Source: JBFWUW01 sp050247075 (GTDB lineage: Bacteria > Planctomycetota > Planctomycetia > Pirellulales > JBFWUW01). Taken from it: 64,000 nucleotides of DNA. Below, piece by piece: positions 35,330 to 43,709 of the stretch. The stretch covers positions 107,046-171,045 of the forward strand of contig JBFWUW010000004.1 of the NCBI GenBank assembly GCA_050247075.1. The letters run 5' to 3'. Below the pieces are notes generated by a model. It made no database searches, had not been told where the DNA came from, and was given only the letters and a program-made list of their open reading frames with translations. A program made the translations under genes and the position numbers. How positions within the stretch are numbered: the first letter of the stretch is position 1; every line of letters begins with the position of its first letter.

Positions 35330-35615
35330 GGTGCGTTCGGAAGGCAATCGTGCCGGACGGAACTTGGAACTTGGAACAAGGAGCCTTGCGGGCCCACATG
35401 CGGATATGCGCTGGCCCTTACTTTTCTGACAGGCGACAATGCGATTTTGTCTACCGGACCGCTAGGGGTCAAGAATTTGATCAAAGCCGGAAGTCAATGG
35501 CCTGAATCGAGTTAATAGGTGCCCAAAAGGGTGCCCTACCCCGGCACATGTCTTGGAATATAGCGCCGCGGCGATGTCCCTCTCCGAATCCAAACACCAG
35601 TTGGCGAGTCCCAAC

Positions 35616-35711
35616 GGCCTGCTGAAGAAGAGGACCGACCCTTTAGAGGGGAGTGAAATGCCCGAACGACGCGCATGCTTGGAGAGCGTCGGCACTCTTT
35701 TTCAACAGGCC
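35616..35711. repeat. 96-bp MITE-like element with 26-bp imperfect terminal inverted repeats
   Basis: Left end GGCCTGCTGAAGAAGAGG..., right end (reverse complement) GGCCTGTTGAAAAAGAGT...; 21 of 26 terminal positions match. The GGCCTGTTGAAAAAG terminus resembles those of common DDE-type insertion sequences. It has no transposase and ends one base before the stop codon of the downstream DUF1501 gene. The rest of the gap 35330-35615 shows nothing. Confidence 0.7.
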
Positions 35712-35712
35712 C

Positions 35713-37077
35713 CTAAATCAACTCCGCGATCGGCCGCGCGTCCGGCAGAATCGGGACCGGCCGGCCGGAATAGTCGATCAGCGATGCATTCCAGTCAATC
35801 CCCAAGTGGCGGTAGATGGTGGCCAACAAGTCTTGCGGCGAATAGGGTCGGTCGGTCGGGTATTCCGCCTTGGAGTTGGTGGCACCCACCACTTGCCCCA
35901 TCCGCAGCCCGCCGCCAGAGACCAGCGCCGTGTAGGCTTGCGGCCAGTGGTCGCGGCCCGTTCCAAAGCTGTTATGGCTGAGGCGCGGCGTGCGGCCAAA
36001 TTCGCCCATGACCACCACCATGATCTCTTGTTGCCGGCCGCGGGCATGGATGTCCTCGATCAGCGCGGAAAGAGCCTGGTCCAGGAAGGGCAGCCGCCTC
36101 TCCATGAAACCGCCAAAATGGCCCGGCTGGCCGGCGTTTTGAATGTGGTCGTCCCAGTTGGTGAACTCGGAGCCACGCCGCGGGGTATTGATATACAAGG
36201 AAATCACGGCCGATCCGGCCTCGGCCAATCGCCGCGCCAGCAGACAGCTTTGGCCCCACGAATGCCGCCCGTAGCGGTCGCGCAACGCCGTATCTTCTTG
36301 GGCAATATCGAACGCCTCCGCCATTTGCGGGCTGGTCAGCATGGTAAAGGCCAGCTCGCGAAAGCGATCGCCGGCCGACATGACTCCGCGGGCGTCGATG
36401 TCGCCGCGGAAACGGTCGAACTGTTGCAACAGTCCACGGCGATCATCGAATTGCTGTTTGGTTCTGCCGCCGGCCAATTTAAGCCGCGGCGGCGCGTAGC
36501 TGTCTGCGCCGGGATCGCTGGCGACGTAGGCTTCGTGCTGACGGCCTAGATAGGCGGGGCGCGTCATGTAGGGGGCGGCTGGAATGGCGATATAAGGTGG
36601 CAGGCAGGTTTCACCCAAGCCGCGCATGCGGCTGGCTACCATGCCCACATCGGGATGCTCGCTCTTGGATTGCGACGTGACATCCAACACGGTCGGCCGT
36701 TTGCCGGTCAAGGTGATAATGCCGCCATCGCTATGGATGCCGACATCGTGGTGCAGAGAGCGGACCAGCGAATACTTGTCGGCAATCTTGGCCTGCAACG
36801 GAAAATGCTGGCAGATGTCCAAACCTGGCACATTGGTGCCGATGGGCTGAAAGACGCTGCGGTATTCGGACGGCGCTTGCGGCTTAAGGTCGTATGTTTC
36901 TAGCTGCGAAGGCCCGCCGTGCAGGTACAACAAGATCACGGCGGTCTGCCGCGACTGCTGGCCGGCCGCTGCCCGCCCGGCCAACACTTGATCCAGCCCC
37001 AAGCCCCCCAAGGCCAACGAGCCAATGCGAATCAGCTCGCGGCGATCGAATAGTCCCAGGCCAGGAGGTGGCAACAT
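35713..37077 (-). CDS. DUF1501 protein, second copy
   Basis: 454 residues from ATG 37077. The leader DRRELIRIGSLALGGLGL is Tat-like (RRxLIR). Landmarks: TAVILLYLHGGPSQLETYDLKP, FPLQAKIADKYSLVRSLHHD, HSDGGIITLTGKRP, EDTALRDRYGRHSWGQS, RLAEAGSAVISLYI, NWDDHIQN, MVVVMGEFGRTPRLS, GRDHWPQAYTALVSGGG. It is an exported alkaline-phosphatase-superfamily-like protein. Unlike the copy at 30068 it has no DUF1549/1553 partner next to it, so the partner may be elsewhere or lost. Confidence 0.92.
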   Translation of the reverse strand: MLPPPGLGLFDRRELIRIGSLALGGLGLDQVLAGRAAAGQQSRQTAVILLYLHGGPSQLETYDLKPQAPSEYRSVFQPIGTNVPGLDICQHFPLQAKIADKYSLVRSLHHDVGIHSDGGIITLTGKRPTVLDVTSQSKSEHPDVGMVASRMRGLGETCLPPYIAIPAAPYMTRPAYLGRQHEAYVASDPGADSYAPPRLKLAGGRTKQQFDDRRGLLQQFDRFRGDIDARGVMSAGDRFRELAFTMLTSPQMAEAFDIAQEDTALRDRYGRHSWGQSCLLARRLAEAGSAVISLYINTPRRGSEFTNWDDHIQNAGQPGHFGGFMERRLPFLDQALSALIEDIHARGRQQEIMVVVMGEFGRTPRLSHNSFGTGRDHWPQAYTALVSGGGLRMGQVVGATNSKAEYPTDRPYSPQDLLATIYRHLGIDWNASLIDYSGRPVPILPDARPIAELI

Positions 37078-37491
37078 CGAAAGCCCGCCGGTTTTCGGAA
37101 GTCTTGGACTTGCTCGGCAACGGCTGCCGCATGATCGCCGATTGTATCAAGCCTTGCTTATGATTCCAACGGCATCGGTGGTGCGGGTACGGCGGCATTG
37201 GGGCGGCCAGCTTTGGTGTCGGTAAAGGCTGGCTAGCCGCATGGCCCGCCATTTGAGGTCCGGTCTTGGCAGCAATCCACCGCCAAATTGCTGAGCCTCG
37301 AACCAAGTCTCCGACCCCGCGGGCGGCCGCAGAAGACAGAAAAGTAGAACGTCCCCTTTTCTTCCCGCCTTTTCTTCGCGCGCGCCACAACGCTGGTTAA
37401 GTTGGTCGCTACGGCGGCATCGGGGACGGCCGTCATCTTCAACCCAATAGGATGGCTGGTCCCCGTAGCCTTTGGAAAGGGAAACCTCTGC
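37078..37491. other. Divergent intergenic gap
   Basis: 414 bp between divergent genes at 35713-37077 and 37492-38211. It should contain both promoters, but no clear -35/-10 pair or repeat is seen. GGAAAGGG at 37475-37482 is the ribosome-binding site of the right-hand gene. Confidence 0.5.
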
Positions 37492-38211
37492 ATGTTCGCG
37501 AATGATCGGATCACCAAGCGTAGGTTCAGGATAGCTTTGCCAGCGTTGTCGGTCTTCGCGTTCGGTCTATCGGGGTGCAATTGGGCGGACAATTACGCGA
37601 AGCCGATCCACGTGCGTCGCGTGAATGAAGGTCATCAACAGTCCGACGGCCGGGTGAATGAGTCGTTTTTTACCTCGGAGGAAAAGAAGATTGCCCTTGA
37701 GCAAGTTGATCGGATTCAATCGGCGTACTTGCAAATGATCGAAACGAGGCCGGGCGAGGACTGGAAAAGAGGCTGGTCTTACCAGGTCGTCACGGGGGAT
37801 CGCCTGTTGGCCATGGCACAGGTGAGGGCGATCCGGGACGAATACCTGCCGCCTTCCGGGTTGTCGAACGAGGAGAAGGAACAGGGTGTGAAGACCTGCA
37901 ACGGAGCCCTCTGCGCCCTGGCCGCCGACAAGCTCCCTTTAGACCTCAGCATCATGCGCAATACGCCCTCGCAACGCGGCAATTTGCTGCAATACCACCT
38001 GCAATTCAAACTAAGGTATCTCCCCGTGGAATTGAAACGGCATGGCCGGGAAGCCAATCCGGATAAAGTAATGCGGGAGTCGCTGGCCCTCCTGGAGGAA
38101 ACGCTCGCCTATGCGAATGAGGTGAAGAAATTCGATATCCCGGAAGACCCGTGCCCGATCGACCTGGCGGTGGAAATCCAAGAAGATGTGGACGAATTTC
38201 TCAACGAGTGA
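37492..38211 (+). CDS. Predicted lipoprotein of unknown function
   Basis: 239 residues from ATG 37492. The leader NDRITKRRFRIALPALSVFA ends in FGLSGC, a lipobox. The mature part is hydrophilic and mostly helical (EEKKIALEQVDRIQSAYLQM, VTGDRLLAMAQVRAIRDEYL), with an acidic C-terminus (DLAVEIQEDVDEFLNE). No catalytic motif is seen. Codon use is slightly less G+C-biased than that of its neighbours. Function unknown. Confidence 0.7.
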   Translation: MFANDRITKRRFRIALPALSVFAFGLSGCNWADNYAKPIHVRRVNEGHQQSDGRVNESFFTSEEKKIALEQVDRIQSAYLQMIETRPGEDWKRGWSYQVVTGDRLLAMAQVRAIRDEYLPPSGLSNEEKEQGVKTCNGALCALAADKLPLDLSIMRNTPSQRGNLLQYHLQFKLRYLPVELKRHGREANPDKVMRESLALLEETLAYANEVKKFDIPEDPCPIDLAVEIQEDVDEFLNE

Positions 38212-38247
38212 GCGGAGTAGTATGGGCCGCTCCTTACAGCAGGCCCA

Positions 38248-38476
38248 GCCTGCAAGGCTGAAGGATTCTAGCCCTGGGTTGAGTGGCAAGGCCACGAAAC
38301 CCAGGGTTAGCCGCCAAGACATTTAGTCGTGTGGCCTGTAGGGCCACGGGACTACGCGCGGCAGTGATTCCCCGGCCCATGCAGGGCCTTACGACGATTT
38401 TTTGGCGTATTTACCCTGGGTCTGCGCGACTGCGTCGCTGGACCCAGGGCTAGAATCCCTTGGCCCTTCAGGCCAA
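38248..38476. repeat. Repeat family with TTCTAGCCCTGGGT hairpins: two inverted copies plus a partial one
   Basis: Copy 1 (38248-38310, plus) and copy 2 (38411-38476, minus) both read: a small GGCCTGnAAGGC-type hairpin, then GGATTCTAGCCCTGGGT, a variable 15-20-nt loop, and ACCCAGGGTTA-like arms. A partial unit GGCCTGTAGGGCCAC lies between them at 38332-38346. The array occupies the convergent gap 38212-38637. Confidence 0.75.
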
Positions 38477-38637
38477 TTTCTAGTAGCGCGTGCCCGCTGC
38501 CGAGATAGGCCATCAGCCTTTGCGAACGTTGTCGCCGACGACGCAATCAAAGGGAAAGCCCTCACTTGGACAGCGAGTAGAGGCACCACCTTGACGGGAC
38601 TTTGGGAATACCTACCCCCTATCCAAGTCCCTTCCCC

Positions 38638-39000
38638 CTATTCCACCAGCACCGTGTCTTCGTGCTCGTAGCCGGGTGCGCAGCAGCATAGGAAAATTAG
38701 CGGTTCCGTGCCGGTGTTGGTGATTTGGTGGGTCTCTCCGGGGGGAATGGCAATGGCGTCGCCAGGGACCACATCGCGTAACTCGTTGCCCAGCCTCATT
38801 CTTCCTTGCCCAGCCAGCAAGAAGTAAATCTCTTCCGTTTGGGGGTGATAGTGGGCCGTGGTGGTTTGTCCGGGGGCTACGCGGGCTTCGGCCAAACTCT
38901 GCTTGCGGATGACAGAATTTCGATGCGCCAGCACTTCCCGAATCTGAGAGCCGTCCTTTGTCGTGAAGGCCGGTACGGTGCCGATATTCGTTATGTCCAT
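38638..39000 (-). CDS. Cupin-domain protein
   Basis: 120 residues, one cupin barrel. Metal ligands are visible: HYHPQTEEIYFLLAGQGRM supplies two His and one Glu, and PPGETHQITNTG supplies the third His. LRDVVPGDAIAIPP is the usual inter-motif strand. No signal peptide. AGGATG is about 8 nt before the ATG. The function could be sugar isomerisation, dioxygenation or ligand sensing; the sequence does not decide. Confidence 0.9.
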   Translation of the reverse strand: MDITNIGTVPAFTTKDGSQIREVLAHRNSVIRKQSLAEARVAPGQTTTAHYHPQTEEIYFLLAGQGRMRLGNELRDVVPGDAIAIPPGETHQITNTGTEPLIFLCCCAPGYEHEDTVLVE

Positions 39001-39212
39001 TCCGAAACATCCTGTCGCTACGGTCGTGGGGGTGCGCGCCCGAGGGCGGCGTTCCGCGGAGCCAGTGCCGCGGGACTGGCCATTGTAGTCCGCCGGCCGT
39101 GTGGAACGCGACCGGCCATCCGCATGGCCTGGGCTGCTTGAATCGTTGGACTTGTTCGCGGTGCGCTAAACGCCGGCTGAAACTACAGCCAGGAAGGCTT
39201 GGTCGATTCGAC

Positions 39213-41759
39213 ATGATGGAAAATCGCCGTCCAGTTATCTGGCCGTGGGTCTGCGTGATTTTGTTCCTGGTCATGCTGCAAACGGTTTCGCCGCCACAAT
39301 GGCCTGGCGCAGCGGTCAAACCGCGCGCTACCGGCCTGGGCCAGGCAAGCGCCTGCCAATTGCCGCCGTTTGCCGCTACGGAAGCCTCCCTGACGGAACC
39401 GGCTGCCGCCCAGCAGACAGAGCGAGTGGCGGACTGCAAGGTGCCCGCCGTCTTTGTCAGTGACCATGCCTTGGGGATCGACGAGGCGGATGGCGAGGTT
39501 TCGTCCGACGTCGAGGAAGCAACGTCCATGACGTTGGTCTCCAGCGAAGTCAGCCCGCGGGTGGGTACGGCCTTTAACGCCGAGACGTTCATTTCGACGC
39601 TCGACCTGGAGCGGCCGACCTTGCAACCCGCCAGGCCGGCCTGGCCGGCGCGGGTGGCCGATCCCACGCGGATCGACACGCCATCGCACCTGGTAAGGGT
39701 GCCAGAGATTCGCGGTGATCCGGCTGATCTGCGTTTGAACCCGGCCGGTGGTGCCACGGCATCGGCCTGGCTGCACCCGCAGGAGCTATTGGATCGCTTG
39801 GATCGGCTGAATGGCCCAGCGGTCATTACGGGTTGGTCCCGGCGGGTTTCCGCCGCCTTGAAAAGACTGACCGTAACACCGCTCGCTTCGCCGGAGTCGG
39901 CGGCCCTGTTGACGGAGCTCGACGGGTTGTTGAAGCAAGGGCAACAGCAGGCCGGTGAAATGAAACTGTCGGCGGAACTGGTCCGAGAATGGCGGAGGGC
40001 GCAATACGCCGTGCAACGCCGCCTGCAAGTTTGGCAATCGGCGTGGAAGTTTCGGCCGGCCGATGGTTTGCGGATGGTCGGCCAACCCAACCCAGAACAA
40101 CTAGCCTCTAGCGTGGCCGGTCTGGAAGTCGTTCTGGCCCGCGGTACCCACGAGCAAGAGTGGCGGGAGTTTCTGCTGGTCGATGCCCTGTACGACCTGT
40201 CACGGCGTCAAGACTATTCGGCGATTGACGAACGGACCTTGGCGCGGCGCGTGTTGCGCCGTCTTGACCGGGCCGAGCAAGATGCCCGCCGCAAGGAATT
40301 CTTGGCGGATGCGCCGTTGGACCAATTGGCGATGCAGCTTCGCTCGCTGACCGATGACCCGGTGGACCGCCGCGAATTGTTGACCGACGTTGAGCGGTAT
40401 GAGCAGACCCTGCTGCCCAGTGACGCCCGTTATGTGGCCGACAACCGCTTGCGGCTGGTGGCTGCCCGCCGGCCAGAGTCGCTGGCCTTGGCGAAACAGA
40501 TCGACGAGCACTATCGGGCCTGCAATCTGCGGATCGCCATTACCGCGGACCTGCTGAATCGCCTGCTGCCGGAACAAGCCCCCAGCACCGACCCCGTCCG
40601 CACGACGATTGTCGGCCTGCCGGTATTCGGCCGCAGCACCACCCATTCTCGCGTGGAACTGCGGCTGATTCCCGACTCGCGCAGCGTGAAGATGGAACTT
40701 GTGGCCAGCGGTACGGTGAATGCGTCAACCCAGACCAGCAGCGGCCCGGTCGATGCGTTTAGCCACAGCACGGCCCAGTTTGAGGCTCGCAAGCCGTTGC
40801 AGTTTACCTTGCGTGGCCTGACGGCCGGACCGGCCCAAGCCACGGCCCGCAGCAATCAGCGGTTGCAAGGGCTGCGTACCAAGTACGACAATTTTCCTCT
40901 GGTCGGTTCGGTCGTTCGCGAAATGGCCTTGGACGAGCACGATGAAAAACACGCCCAAGCGAAGTGGGAGTCGGAGCAGCAGGTCCGCCAGCGGGCTGAA
41001 AGGCAGTTTGACGAAATGAGCGGGCCGCGTTTGGCTGCCGCCAACCAGCAGATCGATCAATCGGTGATTGTCCCGCTGCGCCGCATGGGTCTGCAAGATA
41101 CACCCGTCGCCTATCAGACAACGGCCGAACGGGTTGTGTTTCGGGCGCGTCTGGCCACCGACGAACAATTGGCGGCCCACACGCCGCGGGCCCAAGCCCC
41201 TTCCGACAGCCTGGCCAGTTTGCAAGTCCATCAGTCGGCTTTGAACAACGTCATCGAACAACTTGGCCTGGAAGGCAAGACCTTTCAGGCACCTGACTTG
41301 ATGCACCATGTCGCCAAGAAGTTAAATCGCGACAATGCCTCGGTGGGCGAGGAAATCACGGACCGTTTGTGGCTGACCTTTGCCGAGAAAGATGCCGTGC
41401 AGGTGCAATGCCAACAGGGGCGAGTGGAACTGACGCTGAAGTTGGCCGAGTTGGTGCTGGACAACAAACTGTGGCGCGACCTGGTTGTACGCGTGGGCTA
41501 CGTGCCAGAATCGCAGGGCAACCGTTTGGTCCTGGTGCGGGATGGTTCCGTGAGCCTTGCCGCCGAGCGACTGAATACGCGTTCGCAGTTTATTCTACGC
41601 GGACTGTTCAGCCGTATATTCTCCGCCGAGACCAGCCTGACGCTGCTGGGCGACCAATGGGCCAACAACCCCAAACTGCGCGATACGGAATTCAGCCAGA
41701 TTTCCGTTGAGGACGGTTGGATTAGTGTCGCCCTGACGCCAAGACGGGCCACGCGGTAG
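39213..41759 (+). CDS. Large membrane-anchored protein of unknown function
   Basis: 848 residues from ATG 39213. One N-terminal membrane segment (about 8-25, VIWPWVCVILFLVMLQTV) is followed by an exported body. About 190-430 is helical and rich in Arg and Leu (LARRVLRRLDRAEQDARRKEFL). About 440-600 is beta-rich (VELRLIPDSRSVKMELVASG, then STAQFEARKPLQFTLRGL). A helical segment (NQQIDQSVIVPLRRMGLQDT) and a C-terminal beta region (ELTLKLAELVLDNKLWRDLV, VSLAAERLNTRSQFILRGLF) follow. No family is recognised. The stretch DRLWLTFAEKDAVQVQCQQG is reminiscent of envelope proteins but proves nothing. Confidence 0.75.
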   Translation: MMENRRPVIWPWVCVILFLVMLQTVSPPQWPGAAVKPRATGLGQASACQLPPFAATEASLTEPAAAQQTERVADCKVPAVFVSDHALGIDEADGEVSSDVEEATSMTLVSSEVSPRVGTAFNAETFISTLDLERPTLQPARPAWPARVADPTRIDTPSHLVRVPEIRGDPADLRLNPAGGATASAWLHPQELLDRLDRLNGPAVITGWSRRVSAALKRLTVTPLASPESAALLTELDGLLKQGQQQAGEMKLSAELVREWRRAQYAVQRRLQVWQSAWKFRPADGLRMVGQPNPEQLASSVAGLEVVLARGTHEQEWREFLLVDALYDLSRRQDYSAIDERTLARRVLRRLDRAEQDARRKEFLADAPLDQLAMQLRSLTDDPVDRRELLTDVERYEQTLLPSDARYVADNRLRLVAARRPESLALAKQIDEHYRACNLRIAITADLLNRLLPEQAPSTDPVRTTIVGLPVFGRSTTHSRVELRLIPDSRSVKMELVASGTVNASTQTSSGPVDAFSHSTAQFEARKPLQFTLRGLTAGPAQATARSNQRLQGLRTKYDNFPLVGSVVREMALDEHDEKHAQAKWESEQQVRQRAERQFDEMSGPRLAAANQQIDQSVIVPLRRMGLQDTPVAYQTTAERVVFRARLATDEQLAAHTPRAQAPSDSLASLQVHQSALNNVIEQLGLEGKTFQAPDLMHHVAKKLNRDNASVGEEITDRLWLTFAEKDAVQVQCQQGRVELTLKLAELVLDNKLWRDLVVRVGYVPESQGNRLVLVRDGSVSLAAERLNTRSQFILRGLFSRIFSAETSLTLLGDQWANNPKLRDTEFSQISVEDGWISVALTPRRATR

Positions 41760-41859
41760 GGAAGACGATTTCGCACGCCCGGTTGCACCCGGCGCGGCGA
41801 TCGAGAGAATGGACAGGGATTGTTCCTCTCGTTGGCCCGCGAATCGACTGCCGTGCGAC

Positions 41860-42837
41860 ATGAGCGACCTGCTGACCAAATGCGCCGTCTGCCAGGCCCT
41901 GCTGGACGAGGAAGACCTGTTCTGCGCCAACTGCGGCACGGAAGCCCCCCGCCAACAGCCCCCTGCCCCGCCAACCGCGCGGGAGTTCACCCACAAGTTT
42001 GAGTGCGCCGGCTGTGGTGCCTCAATGAGTTACGATGCTTCGGCTGGCACGCTGCGCTGCCCGTTTTGCGGGTCGGACAAGCTGAACGAGAAACAGGCTT
42101 CCAAGGAGATTGCACCCAGTCGGATTGTTCCCTTTGCGATTGGCCACGACCAGGCGATTTCCCTGATGCGCAACTGGTTGGGCCAGGGGTTTTGGCGGCC
42201 AAGCGATCTGAAGGACGAAGCCCGCGTGGTCGATATGACGGCGGTCTACGTGCCGTATTGGGTGTTTGCCGCCGAGACACATACTTATTGGTCCGCCGAT
42301 ACCAACCAAACGCCCCCAGGAGCGCGGGCTAATTGGTATCCCTTGTCGGGCGAGCATCGGGGCCGTTACGAAGGCGTGCTGATTGGTGCCAGCGGCGCGC
42401 TGTCGCATGGCGAGACCAGCGCCCTCTGCCCGTTCGACTTGTCCCGGGCGGTCGATCCCAGCCAGGTCGATCTGGATAACGTGATCGTGGAGCAGTTCGG
42501 CATCAATCGCAAGTACGCCCGTCCGTTGGCTCGCGGCGGCTTGGAGGAACTAGAGCGGGCAGCCTGCCAGGGCAAGTACGTTCCCGGCAGCGCACGCAAC
42601 GTGCGGGTCAACGTGCGGATCGAAGGCATGACCAGCGAACCGCTGTTGCTACCTGTCTGGATTATGGCCTACCGCTACGGGGAAGAGTTGTTTCGGTTTG
42701 TCGTCAACGGGCAGAGCGGCAGGGCCACCGGCCGTGCGCCACTGAGTTGGCGCAAAATCGGATCGGCCATTGGGATTGGCGTGGCCGTGGTGGCCGCTCT
42801 GATCGTCCTTTTCCTGTTAATGCGGCTGGCCCGCTAA
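41860..42837 (+). CDS. Double zinc-ribbon membrane protein
   Basis: 325 residues from ATG 41860. Two zinc ribbons: CAVC/CANC (about 8-28) and CAGC/CPFC (about 49-70). A central domain of about 200 residues follows (RIVPFAIGHDQAISLMRNWL, VVDMTAVYVPYWVFAAETHTYW, VNVRIEGMTSEPLLLPVWIM) and then one C-terminal membrane helix (IGSAIGIGVAVVAALIVLFL). The layout, ribbon then SRIVPF then YxPYWVF, is that of bacterial zinc-ribbon TM proteins of unknown role. It starts 100 bp after the preceding large gene and is likely cotranscribed. Confidence 0.78.
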   Translation: MSDLLTKCAVCQALLDEEDLFCANCGTEAPRQQPPAPPTAREFTHKFECAGCGASMSYDASAGTLRCPFCGSDKLNEKQASKEIAPSRIVPFAIGHDQAISLMRNWLGQGFWRPSDLKDEARVVDMTAVYVPYWVFAAETHTYWSADTNQTPPGARANWYPLSGEHRGRYEGVLIGASGALSHGETSALCPFDLSRAVDPSQVDLDNVIVEQFGINRKYARPLARGGLEELERAACQGKYVPGSARNVRVNVRIEGMTSEPLLLPVWIMAYRYGEELFRFVVNGQSGRATGRAPLSWRKIGSAIGIGVAVVAALIVLFLLMRLAR

Positions 42838-42910
42838 GGATACGGTACGGAATAGCTCTTCGATTCATTGTGCCGTGACACCGCGGACCCGCAGGGAGTT
42901 TATCCAAGTG

Positions 42911-43116
42911 GGTAGCCCCGCTAGGGGCGACAGTCAATAGCCTCGGGCGTGAGCCCGAGGTGGGCCTCCGCGAGGGAACATTGTCAGCCCCGGTAGGGGC
43001 GACAGTAGGAATGCCGACGCTACTGTCGCCCCTACCGGGGCTAACAACGGAGTAAGAGTACCCACACCTGGGGCTAACACCCCCAGGCTATTGACTGCCG
43101 CCCCTATCGGGGCTGA
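42911..43116. repeat. Palindromic repeat cluster AGCCCCGGTAGGGGCGACAG, four units
   Basis: Units A (42911-42964, plus), B (42984-43007, plus), C (43021-43044, minus) and D (43061-43116, minus) are arranged as two pairs facing each other. B and C are inverted copies matching at 23 of 24 positions. A and D also share the extension TCAATAGCCT with a second hairpin. The array lies in the convergent gap 42838-43276. At 42838-42860 there is also a degenerate half copy of the 4076-4098 terminal repeat. Confidence 0.82.
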
Positions 43117-43276
43117 CGGTTGCCATAGTGCTGGGTGCGTAAGATCTGCTTGAAATCGGCAAGTCGCTCAGTGCAATTTGCTAGCGCGGGTTGCGGCGGG
43201 TTACCTGCTGGCAACTCCTTGTTTCAATAGGCCGCCAGGACCTCTTGTTGCGATCTACGATTGATTCCAACGCCGT

Positions 43277-43510
43277 TCATGACACAGGCATTAGCTCGGG
43301 CCAGGCGACTTGCAGTTGGTTCTCGACCGCACAAACGCCGTGGACGCGGCGGACGGCCTCTTGGGCCATCTGCTTTTGGTAGTACGAACTGACGGTCCCC
43401 TTGAGCGTAACCCGGCCCGCATCGGTCTCGAACCGCAGCCAACGCCGATTGAGGTGGGGGTGTTGCCCCAAGGTTTCCGAAACCAGATTTTCCAATGCAA
43501 TGTCGCCCAT
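43277..43510 (-). CDS. Small single-BON-domain protein
   Basis: 77 residues from ATG 43510. The sequence is almost only a BON domain: MGDIALENLVSETLGQHPHL, then GRVTLKGTVSSYYQKQMAQE and VRRVHGVCAVENQLQV. No signal peptide is visible with this start; a longer frame upstream is Arg- and Pro-rich and unconvincing. BON domains bind phospholipid or other proteins; a free cytoplasmic BON may be a peripheral membrane factor. Confidence 0.75.
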   Translation of the reverse strand: MGDIALENLVSETLGQHPHLNRRWLRFETDAGRVTLKGTVSSYYQKQMAQEAVRRVHGVCAVENQLQVAWPELMPVS

Positions 43511-43709
43511 GCCGCACCTGTTGCCGTGTTGAGTTGGCCGAAGTGAGTTGCCTGGCCCGCGCCGCCGGCAAATGACGCCGCGCGGAGAGCCTGGCAGGGT
43601 TAAATTCGGCCGGTCCCGGCAACCTTGTGCAGCTAAACGATTGTGCCCATCAAGAAAAGTCAACCGGCCACGGTGAGCTGCGCGGATATGACGAATTTGA
43701 CGGCCGACT

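Noticed and set aside
35462..35695. 77-codon frame upstream of the MITE-like element
   Set aside because: Reads into the terminal inverted repeat; no ribosome-binding site.
38612..40090. Minus-strand frame across the cupin gene and the start of the large unknown gene
   Set aside because: Overlaps two better genes; sequence is Arg/Pro/Ser-rich and lacks fold-like patterns.
42911..43116. Possible CRISPR array
   Set aside because: Units are palindromic, vary in length and face opposite directions; there are no uniform spacers and no cas genes.
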